Virus record (IMG/VR): IMGVR_UViG_3300013125_000012 | Location: 1-48,853 of that record | Length of the DNA: 48,853 bases | DNA from: a virus | Reading direction: 5' to 3' (one strand) | Shown: positions 29,805 through 36,326 of the stretch, one piece after another | Numbering within the stretch: the first letter of the stretch is position 1 | Layout: each line of letters begins with the position of its first letter | Notes under the pieces: model-generated | Databases searched by the model: none | The model's input: the letters and a program-made list of their open reading frames with translations, nothing else | What the model was told of the DNA's origin: nothing | Position numbers and translations under genes: made by a program

Positions 29805-30744
29805 TCAACTCTCGTTTGAGTCGGCCACGCGTCCGATTGATAGTTACTGCGTTGTTGAGAGCCTCGATGATGAAGGTAACGTCATAGCGGAGGACGTGTT
29901 TAAGAACACGATTAGCGTTGCAGGTTATACAGCACTTGCCTCGTTGATGGGCAGCATTGACGGTGCAACGTCGCTTAACTACATCAAAGTCGCAACCGGT
30001 GGGCTGGAAGAAAACGCGTCAACAACTCAAGACACAGATAAGGCTCTAAAGTCATCTGGGGCTGACTCGAAGCTGGCGCAGCAGATTACAGCAACAGGCA
30101 CACGTTCTGTTAAGCGCGTACTTCTGTGGATGAAGCGTGTTGGTTCTGGTGCGGGCACGCTTTCACTCTCGATCCAGACAGATGCTGCCGGTCTACCGAG
30201 CGGTACACCGATAACCGACGGAACAGCCACTGCTGTTAACTTCAACACGCTTGGCACAACCTACGATTGGATTGTTTTTGAGTTTGCGACACCACCAAGC
30301 TTGAATATCAGTACAGTCTATCACCTTGTACTGGAGTCATCTGGATACACGTATTCTGCTGGGGTTCTTGAGGCAGTTCTTGGTATTGATCAATCGTCTC
30401 CGGGTTACACTGGCGGAGAATTAGAGACGTACGATGGTGCAACGTGGACAACACACAGTCCAGCAGCAGATGCCTGTTTTCGTGTCGCAGTCGTCGCGAT
30501 TAACAGCTACTCAGATGGTACGGCTACAACGAAATCAATTACGAGTCGATCTGCGTCGAGTCAGGTTGGATTTGTGCAACTGCGCCTGATTGCGCTTTTT
30601 GCTAACGCGGACGCGGTTGATTATCTCACACAAGCGTTTCTACTGGCCGGTGCCACAATTGTCGCCTATACGACAATTGGTTACAGGAAATCTGCGTCTA
30701 GAGGCGTTAACGTCTACTGGCTAATCAAAGTTCCGACGAGTTAG
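29797..30744 (+). CDS. Tail tip / fibre protein, 315 aa
   Basis: ATG 29797 lies in the end of the preceding gene. The product begins MDNQLSFESATRPIDSYCVV. A central beta-rich segment resembles a carbohydrate-binding jelly roll (RSVKRVLLWMKRVGSGAGTL, STVYHLVLESSGYTY). It lacks a coiled coil. Position and composition suggest a virion-surface protein that binds host or environment. A longer frame upstream to 29506 overlaps the previous gene and is rejected. Confidence 0.6.
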   Translation: MDNQLSFESATRPIDSYCVVESLDDEGNVIAEDVFKNTISVAGYTALASLMGSIDGATSLNYIKVATGGLEENASTTQDTDKALKSSGADSKLAQQITATGTRSVKRVLLWMKRVGSGAGTLSLSIQTDAAGLPSGTPITDGTATAVNFNTLGTTYDWIVFEFATPPSLNISTVYHLVLESSGYTYSAGVLEAVLGIDQSSPGYTGGELETYDGATWTTHSPAADACFRVAVVAINSYSDGTATTKSITSRSASSQVGFVQLRLIALFANADAVDYLTQAFLLAGATIVAYTTIGYRKSASRGVNVYWLIKVPTS

Positions 30745-30755
30745 GGGGCAATTCA

Positions 30756-30974
30756 GTGGCAAATTCGCAGGTTTCATCCTACACACCGATATTGGCGTCC
30801 AAAGCCAACGAGATCACGGTGGGTACGACTGCGCCTACAAGCCCGACGACTGGTTGGGTTTGGGTAGACACATCCATCACAGGCAGTGCAGTTTTGAAGA
30901 CTTGGAATGGTACAAGCTGGGTCGAGTCTTCAAGTAACCTGGCGCTAGCTGCATTTCTTGGAGGTACGTTCTAA
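30756..30974 (+). CDS. Short tail-fibre-like protein, 72 aa
   Basis: GTG 30756 follows GGGGGCAATTCA. The product, MANSQVSSYTPILASKANEI at the start, contains TAPTSPTTGWVWVDTSITGS and KTWNGTSWV, a pattern common in short beta repeats of phage fibres (T.P..P..G..WvDT....LK.w.gt.Wv). It stops where the next ATG begins (TAATG). Probably a fibre segment or assembly factor. Confidence 0.6.
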   Translation: MANSQVSSYTPILASKANEITVGTTAPTSPTTGWVWVDTSITGSAVLKTWNGTSWVESSSNLALAAFLGGTF

Positions 30975-31321
30975 TGGCAACGACTGCAAAGCTTCTTGCG
31001 ACTGGATCAGCACCAAACGCGCAGGGCGCACTGACAATCGTTAACGGTGCGAACAACGTCCCGACGGGCAAACATTGGATTGCCAAGGTTGTCGTGTACA
31101 ACAGTGGTGCAGCGTCACGTACAGTTACGTGTGGCTGGCATAGCAGTAACGCTGCCCTCGTTGTAGGTGATTACCTGATCAACGCTGAAGCACTCGCGAG
31201 CAAGGAACGTCGAGAGTTTGGAATCCGGATTATTCCATCCGGTTACTACTTCCGCGCCAGCCAAGGTACAGCAGATGCCGACGTACAGGTTGAGATCATC
31301 GGCTACGAGGAGGACAACTAA
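30974..31321 (+). CDS. Probable tail fibre accessory protein, 115 aa
   Basis: The gene overlaps the previous and next ones by one base each. The product begins MATTAKLLATGSAPNAQGAL and is a compact beta-sandwich by pattern (GKHWIAKVVVYNSGAASRTV, YYFRASQGTADADVQVEIIG). It looks like a small virion-surface domain. No family is recognised. Confidence 0.6.
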   Translation: MATTAKLLATGSAPNAQGALTIVNGANNVPTGKHWIAKVVVYNSGAASRTVTCGWHSSNAALVVGDYLINAEALASKERREFGIRIIPSGYYFRASQGTADADVQVEIIGYEEDN

Positions 31322-32004
31322 TGCCTGACTATGTAGCCCCGACAATTGTACTTAGCACAGCAGCTAAGATTGGATCGTCGGCATTCGGTCTTCGCTCCGA
31401 TGCGACCATCGCAGCTTTCGATGCAACTGTACCAGTTACACAGGCGCCGAGTGACGCAGCAGCAGTAGGGTCAGCGGCTTTTGCTGCACGTCGTGATCAC
31501 AAGCATGGAATGCCGCGCTTCTGGACGGTACAAGCATTCGACACGTCTGAATACAGCACATCGAGCGCGTCGTCTGCAGATCTTGTTACGATAAGTGGCA
31601 TAAACATTCCAGCTACATCGCCATTACGGATTCAATACCGCTTTCGAACGAGTTTGCCGGGTGCGCAAAGGACTGTCTATTATGGTTTGAAGCTAAACAG
31701 CACCACAGTTTCCGATGTAGGTCTAGCAGTTACTGTTGAGCCTTCGTTCAGTACCGGTGCTGGTGGTGTTGTTGATATTTTGCTCCTTCCACGCATTACA
31801 AATCATACGTACGGTGGTAGTATTCGTGCTAATGGAGAGCAGCGAGCAACAGGTGCTGCTCCTGTAAGCATTAACAACTTTGTACTTACTGACACAGCAG
31901 AGTTTCCGACTGTTGCAATTACATCTCTTGCGATTCGAGGCTTTGTTTCCGTGGCCAGTGCTATCACATCTTATGTTTCGAACATCATAGTTTTAGCGTT
32001 GTGA
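31321..32004 (+). CDS. Tail fibre protein with DHxHG motif, 227 aa
   Basis: Near residue 45 it has the short fibre motif PSDAAAVGSAAFAARRDHKHGMP, of the type G.s..AaR.DHkHG.P found at shaft-to-tip junctions of many phage fibres, where the histidines may coordinate metal in a trimer. The rest is beta-rich and may be the receptor-binding tip. It is the last gene of the late operon and ends 18 nt before a convergent gene, with no obvious terminator. Confidence 0.72.
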   Translation: MPDYVAPTIVLSTAAKIGSSAFGLRSDATIAAFDATVPVTQAPSDAAAVGSAAFAARRDHKHGMPRFWTVQAFDTSEYSTSSASSADLVTISGINIPATSPLRIQYRFRTSLPGAQRTVYYGLKLNSTTVSDVGLAVTVEPSFSTGAGGVVDILLLPRITNHTYGGSIRANGEQRATGAAPVSINNFVLTDTAEFPTVAITSLAIRGFVSVASAITSYVSNIIVLAL

Positions 32005-32022
32005 CAGCAGGACCACCGAGTT

Positions 32023-32502
32023 CTAATCCTCACACGTTGCGTCTTTGTTCTGTGCCAACTCAACGTAATGGTCTCTTCGACATGGATGGCAGACTGCAAC
32101 GACATGTTGATCGGTGTAATCATCATGCGATTCGAGCCATGCTCGCTTGGGGTTCAACAGGAGCATGACGAGAGACACGGGAGAACGGGTCTCAGACACC
32201 GCCAGAAGCGTCCTACGCTTCGACACTTCGGCAGGTGCTCTCAGCCCCGGCACGCCGCAGAACGCACATGTCCAGCTTTGACGGTCTAAGGCGCGAATAA
32301 ACCGTATAGACTGTGTTTTCTGCATCTCCAGCAGCCACATCTTGCAATCGATCTGATTCGGCGTCGAGCAGTAGATCTGATCGTGTCTCCGCGGCTGAAA
32401 CTCCGTACTACAGACGATGCACCACCGTATGTGGTATTTGTCACGAACCGTTGGCTTTGGTGGGGCTTTAAGATGATCAGGCTTTTTCTGGAAACGCGGC
32501 AT
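32023..32502 (-). CDS. HNH-like zinc-binding protein, 159 aa
   Basis: It contains WCIVCSTEFQPRRHDQIYCS, a zinc finger, then SWTCAFCG and HVVAVCHPCRRDHYVELA, which are the cysteine pairs of an HNH nuclease scaffold. The expected central HH dipeptide is not clear, so catalysis is uncertain. ATG 32502 overlaps the stop of the small membrane-protein gene. Standing at the end of the minus-strand operon, next to the late genes, it may be a free-standing endonuclease. Confidence 0.6.
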   Translation of the reverse strand: MPRFQKKPDHLKAPPKPTVRDKYHIRWCIVCSTEFQPRRHDQIYCSTPNQIDCKMWLLEMQKTQSIRFIRALDRQSWTCAFCGVPGLRAPAEVSKRRTLLAVSETRSPVSLVMLLLNPKRAWLESHDDYTDQHVVAVCHPCRRDHYVELAQNKDATCED

Positions 32503-32657
32503 CAGTCACGCGCTCGCATCATGTACTCGGCACGGATCTTTGTTTGCTCTACGACAAGCTTCACACGTTCTGTCTTGTCGTGACTGATGCCCATGACGCA
32601 GATGAGAAGTGTGAGATTGCCAATTATGAACATTGCGAAGATAAGCCACTGGTCCAC
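32502..32657 (-). CDS. 51-aa single-pass membrane protein
   Basis: GTG 32657 follows GGAGAGGA by 10 nt, and its TGA overlaps the ATG of the HNH-like gene (TGATG). The sequence begins MDQWLIFAMFIIGNLTLLIC, one transmembrane helix, followed by a charged tail with VKLVVEQTKIRAEYMMR. The topology fits a Rz-like spanin, an exclusion protein or a membrane anchor. The overlap and ribosome binding site support the gene. Confidence 0.6.
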   Translation of the reverse strand: MDQWLIFAMFIIGNLTLLICVMGISHDKTERVKLVVEQTKIRAEYMMRARD

Positions 32658-32663
32658 GTCTAT

Positions 32664-33143
32664 TTAATCCTCTCCGTCCGGCTCTCGCTCGGGCATGTAC
32701 CGAATAACAGGATCAGGTGTATAGTAAGTCGTTGGGTGCATGACTGGCATGTGTAGTGAGAACGTGCTAGTTAGCTGCTCTGGTTCCAACATCAACACCA
32801 GCTTGTTCAGTCTGCGTGCAATCTCGATTTCGGACGCGACACCGTGAGACCGATCCCAGCCATCAATACCAAGAACGATGAGCAGATCACACCGGGAAAC
32901 CATTAGCTCATCGTAGCTCTGCCAGAACATGAAGTGCTTGGGTAGATCATATGTCGTGGCGAGTGGGTGACAATGAACGATTGGTGAGAAGACGTGAACG
33001 CCAAAGCGCATGAGGCACGCAGTGGCGTGTTTTGCTTTCTCAAACCGCGACTCCATAACAATATCAGACGCCGTAGAGTAATCCGTGTATGGCGACGCAA
33101 GGTAGACGAGTTGATTGTCGAATATGCTGTCAAGGTTTACCAC
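32664..33143 (-). CDS. DUF1937 / nucleoside 2-deoxyribosyltransferase-like protein
   Basis: The 159-aa product has LVYLASPYTDYST near its start, then FSPIVHCHPLATTYDLP, FWQSYDELMVSRCDLLIVLG and WDRSHGVASEIEIA. This is the Rossmann-like pattern of the nucleoside 2-deoxyribosyltransferase fold (YLAxPYT, S-x-GVxxEI). Members exchange bases between deoxynucleosides or hydrolyse them. Placed next to the dNMP kinase, it probably acts in nucleotide salvage. GTG start at 33143 overlaps the kinase gene by 7 nt. Confidence 0.75.
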   Translation of the reverse strand: MVNLDSIFDNQLVYLASPYTDYSTASDIVMESRFEKAKHATACLMRFGVHVFSPIVHCHPLATTYDLPKHFMFWQSYDELMVSRCDLLIVLGIDGWDRSHGVASEIEIARRLNKLVLMLEPEQLTSTFSLHMPVMHPTTYYTPDPVIRYMPEREPDGED

Positions 33144-33742
33144 GGTAACGTCTTCCGAAACATTATCCTGTAGTATGACATGGCCTCGGCGGCTCTATCC
33201 TCGATCGTGCCCCAAGGAATGATGTTTCCTGAATAAATGAAGCTTGGCCAGTAACGTTCACTCTCGTGATAGTCGAATTCAACCAAGTGTTTGGTTGGAT
33301 CATCAGCAAGGCGAATGAAGACGAAGTCGTGTGCTTTGAGCCAATCGTACTCGTTCTGAAAGCGGCAATCGTCAACGGTTACGATCGTGTGTTCACGGCC
33401 ACCGTATTGTGCTTCAAAGTCGTGGAATCGCCGGGCAAGTTCGTTAATCCAATAGTCAGGGTCTTGTTTGCGGCGCATTACTCCCCACCACTGAAGTACG
33501 GGTCGCCATGTCTCTTTCGTCCGTGGATCGACCATCTGCTCCATGTACATTGCAGCGAGTTCTTGACGCGTGAGTGCTTGTGGTAGCCGCTGATTAGCTA
33601 TTGTGAGCGAAAAGCCCAATGCAACCTCAGAACGGAGAGAGCCGGCAAATGATAGCCGAATCCCTTCAAAGTTGTTGGCGAGATGGACTGCGAGCGTTGA
33701 CTTGCCGGAACCTTTTGGCCCGATAATTGCAATCTTGATCAT
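33137..33742 (-). CDS. Deoxynucleoside monophosphate kinase
   Basis: ATG 33742 opens MIKIAIIGPKGSGKSTLAVH; Walker A GPKGSGKST is at residues 8-16. The 201-aa length and the later WGVMRRKQDPDYWINELA (W/R-rich substrate region) and TIVTVDDCRFQNE (Walker B-like with catalytic D-x-R-F) match phage dNMP kinases related to T4 gene 1. It converts dNMPs to dNDPs for replication. The upstream gene overlaps by ATGA. Longer frames to 33844 lack a ribosome binding site. Confidence 0.82.
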   Translation of the reverse strand: MIKIAIIGPKGSGKSTLAVHLANNFEGIRLSFAGSLRSEVALGFSLTIANQRLPQALTRQELAAMYMEQMVDPRTKETWRPVLQWWGVMRRKQDPDYWINELARRFHDFEAQYGGREHTIVTVDDCRFQNEYDWLKAHDFVFIRLADDPTKHLVEFDYHESERYWPSFIYSGNIIPWGTIEDRAAEAMSYYRIMFRKTLPW

Positions 33743-33930
33743 GCCCGTACCGCCGAAGTGGTTACATCGATCCATGTAGACTTGCAGCCCACGAAGCCAC
33801 ATTCGTGCAGAGCACCATGATTCAGACCGTACTTGCAAACGCACGTGTCGCTGCTATGTGAATTCGGGTATGATCGAAGTGCAAGACGTGATTCACATCC
33901 ACTCACGGTGTTAATTCCCGTCTCGTTCAT
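33739..33930 (-). CDS. 63-aa Cys-rich protein (zinc-binding candidate)
   Basis: This gene overlaps the exonuclease gene by 20 nt and its TGA overlaps the kinase ATG (ATGA). ATG 33930 is taken, though GTG at 33906 is possible. The product contains CVCKYGLNHGALHECGFVGC, where Cys and His spacing suggests a metal site. It is squeezed between two enzyme genes, which supports its being real. Function unknown; it may partner the exonuclease. Confidence 0.5.
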   Translation of the reverse strand: MNETGINTVSGCESRLALRSYPNSHSSDTCVCKYGLNHGALHECGFVGCKSTWIDVTTSAVRA

Positions 33931-35053
33931 AACTGGGACCGTAGATGGCATTGACGTAGAGTCGTTTGAAGCCCTTTCCAGCTTTGTACGGAAGTTCAAA
34001 CCCCTGTATACGGGCGATCTCCTCGATGGCCTTTGTGTCGAGCGTCTTGCGACCAGTAACATCGCTAAGCTTAACAATATGCTGACTAGTAACAATGCGA
34101 TTCCCGCCGCTATTAGCAAGTTCGAGTTCAATGTTTGCCCTCAGTTCTGTTTGTTCGAGTTCGAGTGCTTTGATGTCATCTCGTAACGCGAGATAGCGTG
34201 CTACGGCTTCGTCAAGGCGCTGGACATCGACATCGCCGATAACAACATCTGTAGTCAGACTGTCAAGTTCGAATTCCTGTAGACGTGCGATCACCGGTGG
34301 ACAGAGATGGGCAAACGGACAGAAGTAGCAGTCTGGGGCTGTTCCGTCCCAGCTAGGATCAGGCATCATGCCCGTGTGCAGCGACGCCGGAATCTTTGCT
34401 AGCTCGTCACTTCGCGCTTTGAATGCGACTGGATCAATGTTGACCACATCGAATGCGAATCGTTTCAGGCCGGGTGCGTAAGCGATGACGAGACAGATGG
34501 TTGGGCGCTCACACTCGTATGAGTGGATAAGGTCACGGAACCTGTGACTGTTCCAGAGTTCATCGTTGCTGGGGTCAGCGACAGTGTTCAAGTAGTGCTG
34601 AATCTGGACCTTGTATTTCTGGAGGAAGACGGTGCCATCGAGACCGTGCTTCTTGAATTGTGTGAAGTCGTCTGGCTTCATCGTCTTGATCTCTGCGAGG
34701 ACCAGATCACCTGCAAGTAGCAGATTCTGTACGACCTTGGGAACGTTGCGCTTGAACCAGTCTGTGATCTGTGTAGCATCAGCGCCAATGATGCCATCAG
34801 GGTGTCCGACCCTGTACGGATCTTGGCAGCCGAGTTCAAGCTGATCATCACCGTCGAAGTAGTAGACAAACCCGTTGTCTCGGAGCCAATCGACGATCAT
34901 TGGCTCAAGTGCTTTTCCTTGCCGCAATGCAAGGTCGTCACCACGAGACTGTCCGACCGTTCCGATCATCTTGTGGGCAATGGCTAGGTTGCAGCCACCG
35001 GCTTCGGACATTCGGATGTAATCACGTGCGGCTGTTTGCAGTAGGTCAGTCAT
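33911..35053 (-). CDS. PD-(D/E)XK exonuclease, RecB/Cas4-like
   Basis: ATG 35053 gives 380 aa. The nuclease core has E50 (GKALEP), GHPDG with D86, AEIK with E121 and K123, and Q at YKVQIQHYL (about 147-155), the order of RecB-family nucleases. Further on DCYFCPFAHLCPP has three cysteines like the iron-sulfur anchor of Cas4/AddB proteins. It probably resects DNA ends for recombination with the Sak4-like ATPase. The C-terminal 110 residues form coiled helices (ALRDDIKALELEQTELRANI) that may bind a partner. Start codon overlaps a small zinc-protein gene. Confidence 0.82.
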   Translation of the reverse strand: MTDLLQTAARDYIRMSEAGGCNLAIAHKMIGTVGQSRGDDLALRQGKALEPMIVDWLRDNGFVYYFDGDDQLELGCQDPYRVGHPDGIIGADATQITDWFKRNVPKVVQNLLLAGDLVLAEIKTMKPDDFTQFKKHGLDGTVFLQKYKVQIQHYLNTVADPSNDELWNSHRFRDLIHSYECERPTICLVIAYAPGLKRFAFDVVNIDPVAFKARSDELAKIPASLHTGMMPDPSWDGTAPDCYFCPFAHLCPPVIARLQEFELDSLTTDVVIGDVDVQRLDEAVARYLALRDDIKALELEQTELRANIELELANSGGNRIVTSQHIVKLSDVTGRKTLDTKAIEEIARIQGFELPYKAGKGFKRLYVNAIYGPSYERDGN

Positions 35054-35174
35054 GCTGGTACCAACGCTTCCGACCACGTGTAGCCGCAACTTGTGCCCAC
35101 GCGTGCACAGACACAACTTTACATCCGCATTTCGCACACGTCTTTACTGATTCAAAAGCTGGAAGACTTAGCAT
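35046..35174 (-). CDS. 42-aa zinc microprotein
   Basis: ATG 35174 follows AAGGA by 6 nt. The sequence has TCAKCGCKVVSVHAW with a CxxCxC group, and later basic residues TRGRKRWYQHD. Its TGA lies within the first codons of the exonuclease gene, so the two are translationally coupled. It is the first gene after the operator-bearing promoter at 35239-35267. A nucleic-acid binding or regulatory role is plausible. Confidence 0.55.
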   Translation of the reverse strand: MLSLPAFESVKTCAKCGCKVVSVHAWAQVAATRGRKRWYQHD

Positions 35175-35238
35175 CGTCTGTCCTTAATTGAAACTGGGGT
35201 TGGTGCCAAGAGAGCCACCTGTTACTTGACACAGTTGT

Positions 35239-35267
35239 ACTGTACCGCGTTTGCTACATGTTGTCAA
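35239..35267 (-). promoter_or_regulatory. Minus-strand promoter with shared operator (copy 1)
   Basis: TTGACA (35267-35262), 17 nt, TACAGT (35244-35239). A GTAGCA-type palindrome (35242-35257, 13 of 16 bases identical to the copy at 45753) covers spacer and -10. The -35 lies in the last codons of the upstream gene. Confidence 0.7.
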
Positions 35268-35601
35268 CACCGTCATCGTCATAGAGATTGCTGCGGTCGG
35301 TGGCGCCGGTTACAAACGCGCCGCGTTGTCGATACATGCTGTTGCCATCGAAATGATCGAGATCCGTGTTCCAATTGTGGAACTCTTTCGTCGCGCCGCA
35401 CCGTGTACAGCGGCCAAGTGACATTGGTCCATCAGGCTCAGCGATCAACCAGTGATGTGCTTGACACACGACCAGTGGTATTGGTAACGCGGATGCGATG
35501 TTGACACTGACGGTAGCTGTGACTGCCGGTTGTGGCGTGTAGTAGTCATCAATCGCGGCGAAGTTGACGACTGTTACAGGTTCATATTCCAAGTCAAACA
35601 C
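35254..35601 (-). CDS. Small zinc-binding protein with HHW and CxxCG motif, 115 aa
   Basis: GTG 35601 follows GAGGGTAAATCC. The product ends in a domain with VCQAHHWLIAEPDGPMSLGR and CTRCGATKEFHNW. The pattern C..HHW.I....G..S.G.C..CG..k.F.N recurs in small phage proteins of unknown function and probably folds around one zinc. The N-terminal 45 residues are likely flexible. It follows dCMP deaminase in the operon. A regulatory role is possible but unproven. Confidence 0.65.
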   Translation of the reverse strand: MFDLEYEPVTVVNFAAIDDYYTPQPAVTATVSVNIASALPIPLVVCQAHHWLIAEPDGPMSLGRCTRCGATKEFHNWNTDLDHFDGNSMYRQRGAFVTGATDRSNLYDDDGVDNM

Positions 35602-35640
35602 GGATTTACCCTCAAATCCCCGTTTCTGTGCGTCAGCGGC

Positions 35641-36063
35641 TTAGCGTGGCTCTGGTATCGTTGTTGCCTGTGCTGCATCACGTTTATGATCCGCATAGTC
35701 ATGTTTCCAGTAAACCGCAACGATCCCTGCACTCTCTAGTAGCATCGAGCACGGCAAACACGGTTCATGTGTACAGTACGCGATTGCCCCACGCGTAGAG
35801 TGACCGTGTAACGCTGCCTGTGCAATGGCGTTTGCTTCTGCGTGTACGGTCCGGACGCAGTGGCCATCAACCATGAGACAACCAACACCGACATCGATAC
35901 AATGCGGCTTTCCCGGTGGTGCACCGTTGTATCCGGTTACGAAGCAGTGGCGGTCTTTGACTAAGGCCACGCCAACCTGTGCACGGTTACACGTGGCCTT
36001 AGTCGCTGCGACGGTTGCTATCGCCAAGAAGTAGGTAAGATCATCCGGGCGGCTGTTTAACAT
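35641..36063 (-). CDS. dCMP deaminase
   Basis: The 140-aa protein has the zinc cytidine/deoxycytidylate deaminase signature. HAEANAI (H74, catalytic E76) and PCLPC (C102, C105) hold the zinc, and GYNGAPPGKPHC is the dCMP-deaminase loop. It converts dCMP to dUMP, a precursor of dTMP. No thymidylate synthase is in the window. The next gene upstream encodes a polymerase with a uracil-recognition domain, which makes sense if dUTP levels rise. The sequence is close to the usual length of 130-150 aa. Confidence 0.9.
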   Translation of the reverse strand: MLNSRPDDLTYFLAIATVAATKATCNRAQVGVALVKDRHCFVTGYNGAPPGKPHCIDVGVGCLMVDGHCVRTVHAEANAIAQAALHGHSTRGAIAYCTHEPCLPCSMLLESAGIVAVYWKHDYADHKRDAAQATTIPEPR

Positions 36064-36075
36064 GATTACCTTCTT

Positions 36076-36291
36076 CTAGTGAATGACTGTAGCGAATGAC
36101 AGTTGTTGCGGTGCCGGAAACGCCGTGAGTGGTACGTACCACTCATTGACGTACGTCGCGACGTTGAATCCGTACTTGGTGTTTGGATCTGGACGGCTGT
36201 CACCGTGCGACTGCATCCCACAGTGTTGACAGGTGCCGTGTAGTGGATGCCCTTCTGGGTAGTCTTGGAACGCGTGCGCTTTGGTTGCCAT
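36076..36291 (-). CDS. Small zinc-knuckle protein, 71 aa
   Basis: ATG 36291 lies downstream of AGAGGATC, but the spacing is long (15 nt). It contains HPLHGTCQHCGMQSHGDSRP, a CxxCG knuckle with neighbouring histidines. The C-terminal part is hydrophobic but not a clear membrane helix. Such proteins are common in phage replication operons. Function unknown. Confidence 0.55.
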   Translation of the reverse strand: MATKAHAFQDYPEGHPLHGTCQHCGMQSHGDSRPDPNTKYGFNVATYVNEWYVPLTAFPAPQQLSFATVIH

Positions 36292-36326
36292 AGGACGCTG
36301 ATTTGATCCTCTTAGTTTCTTACTAG

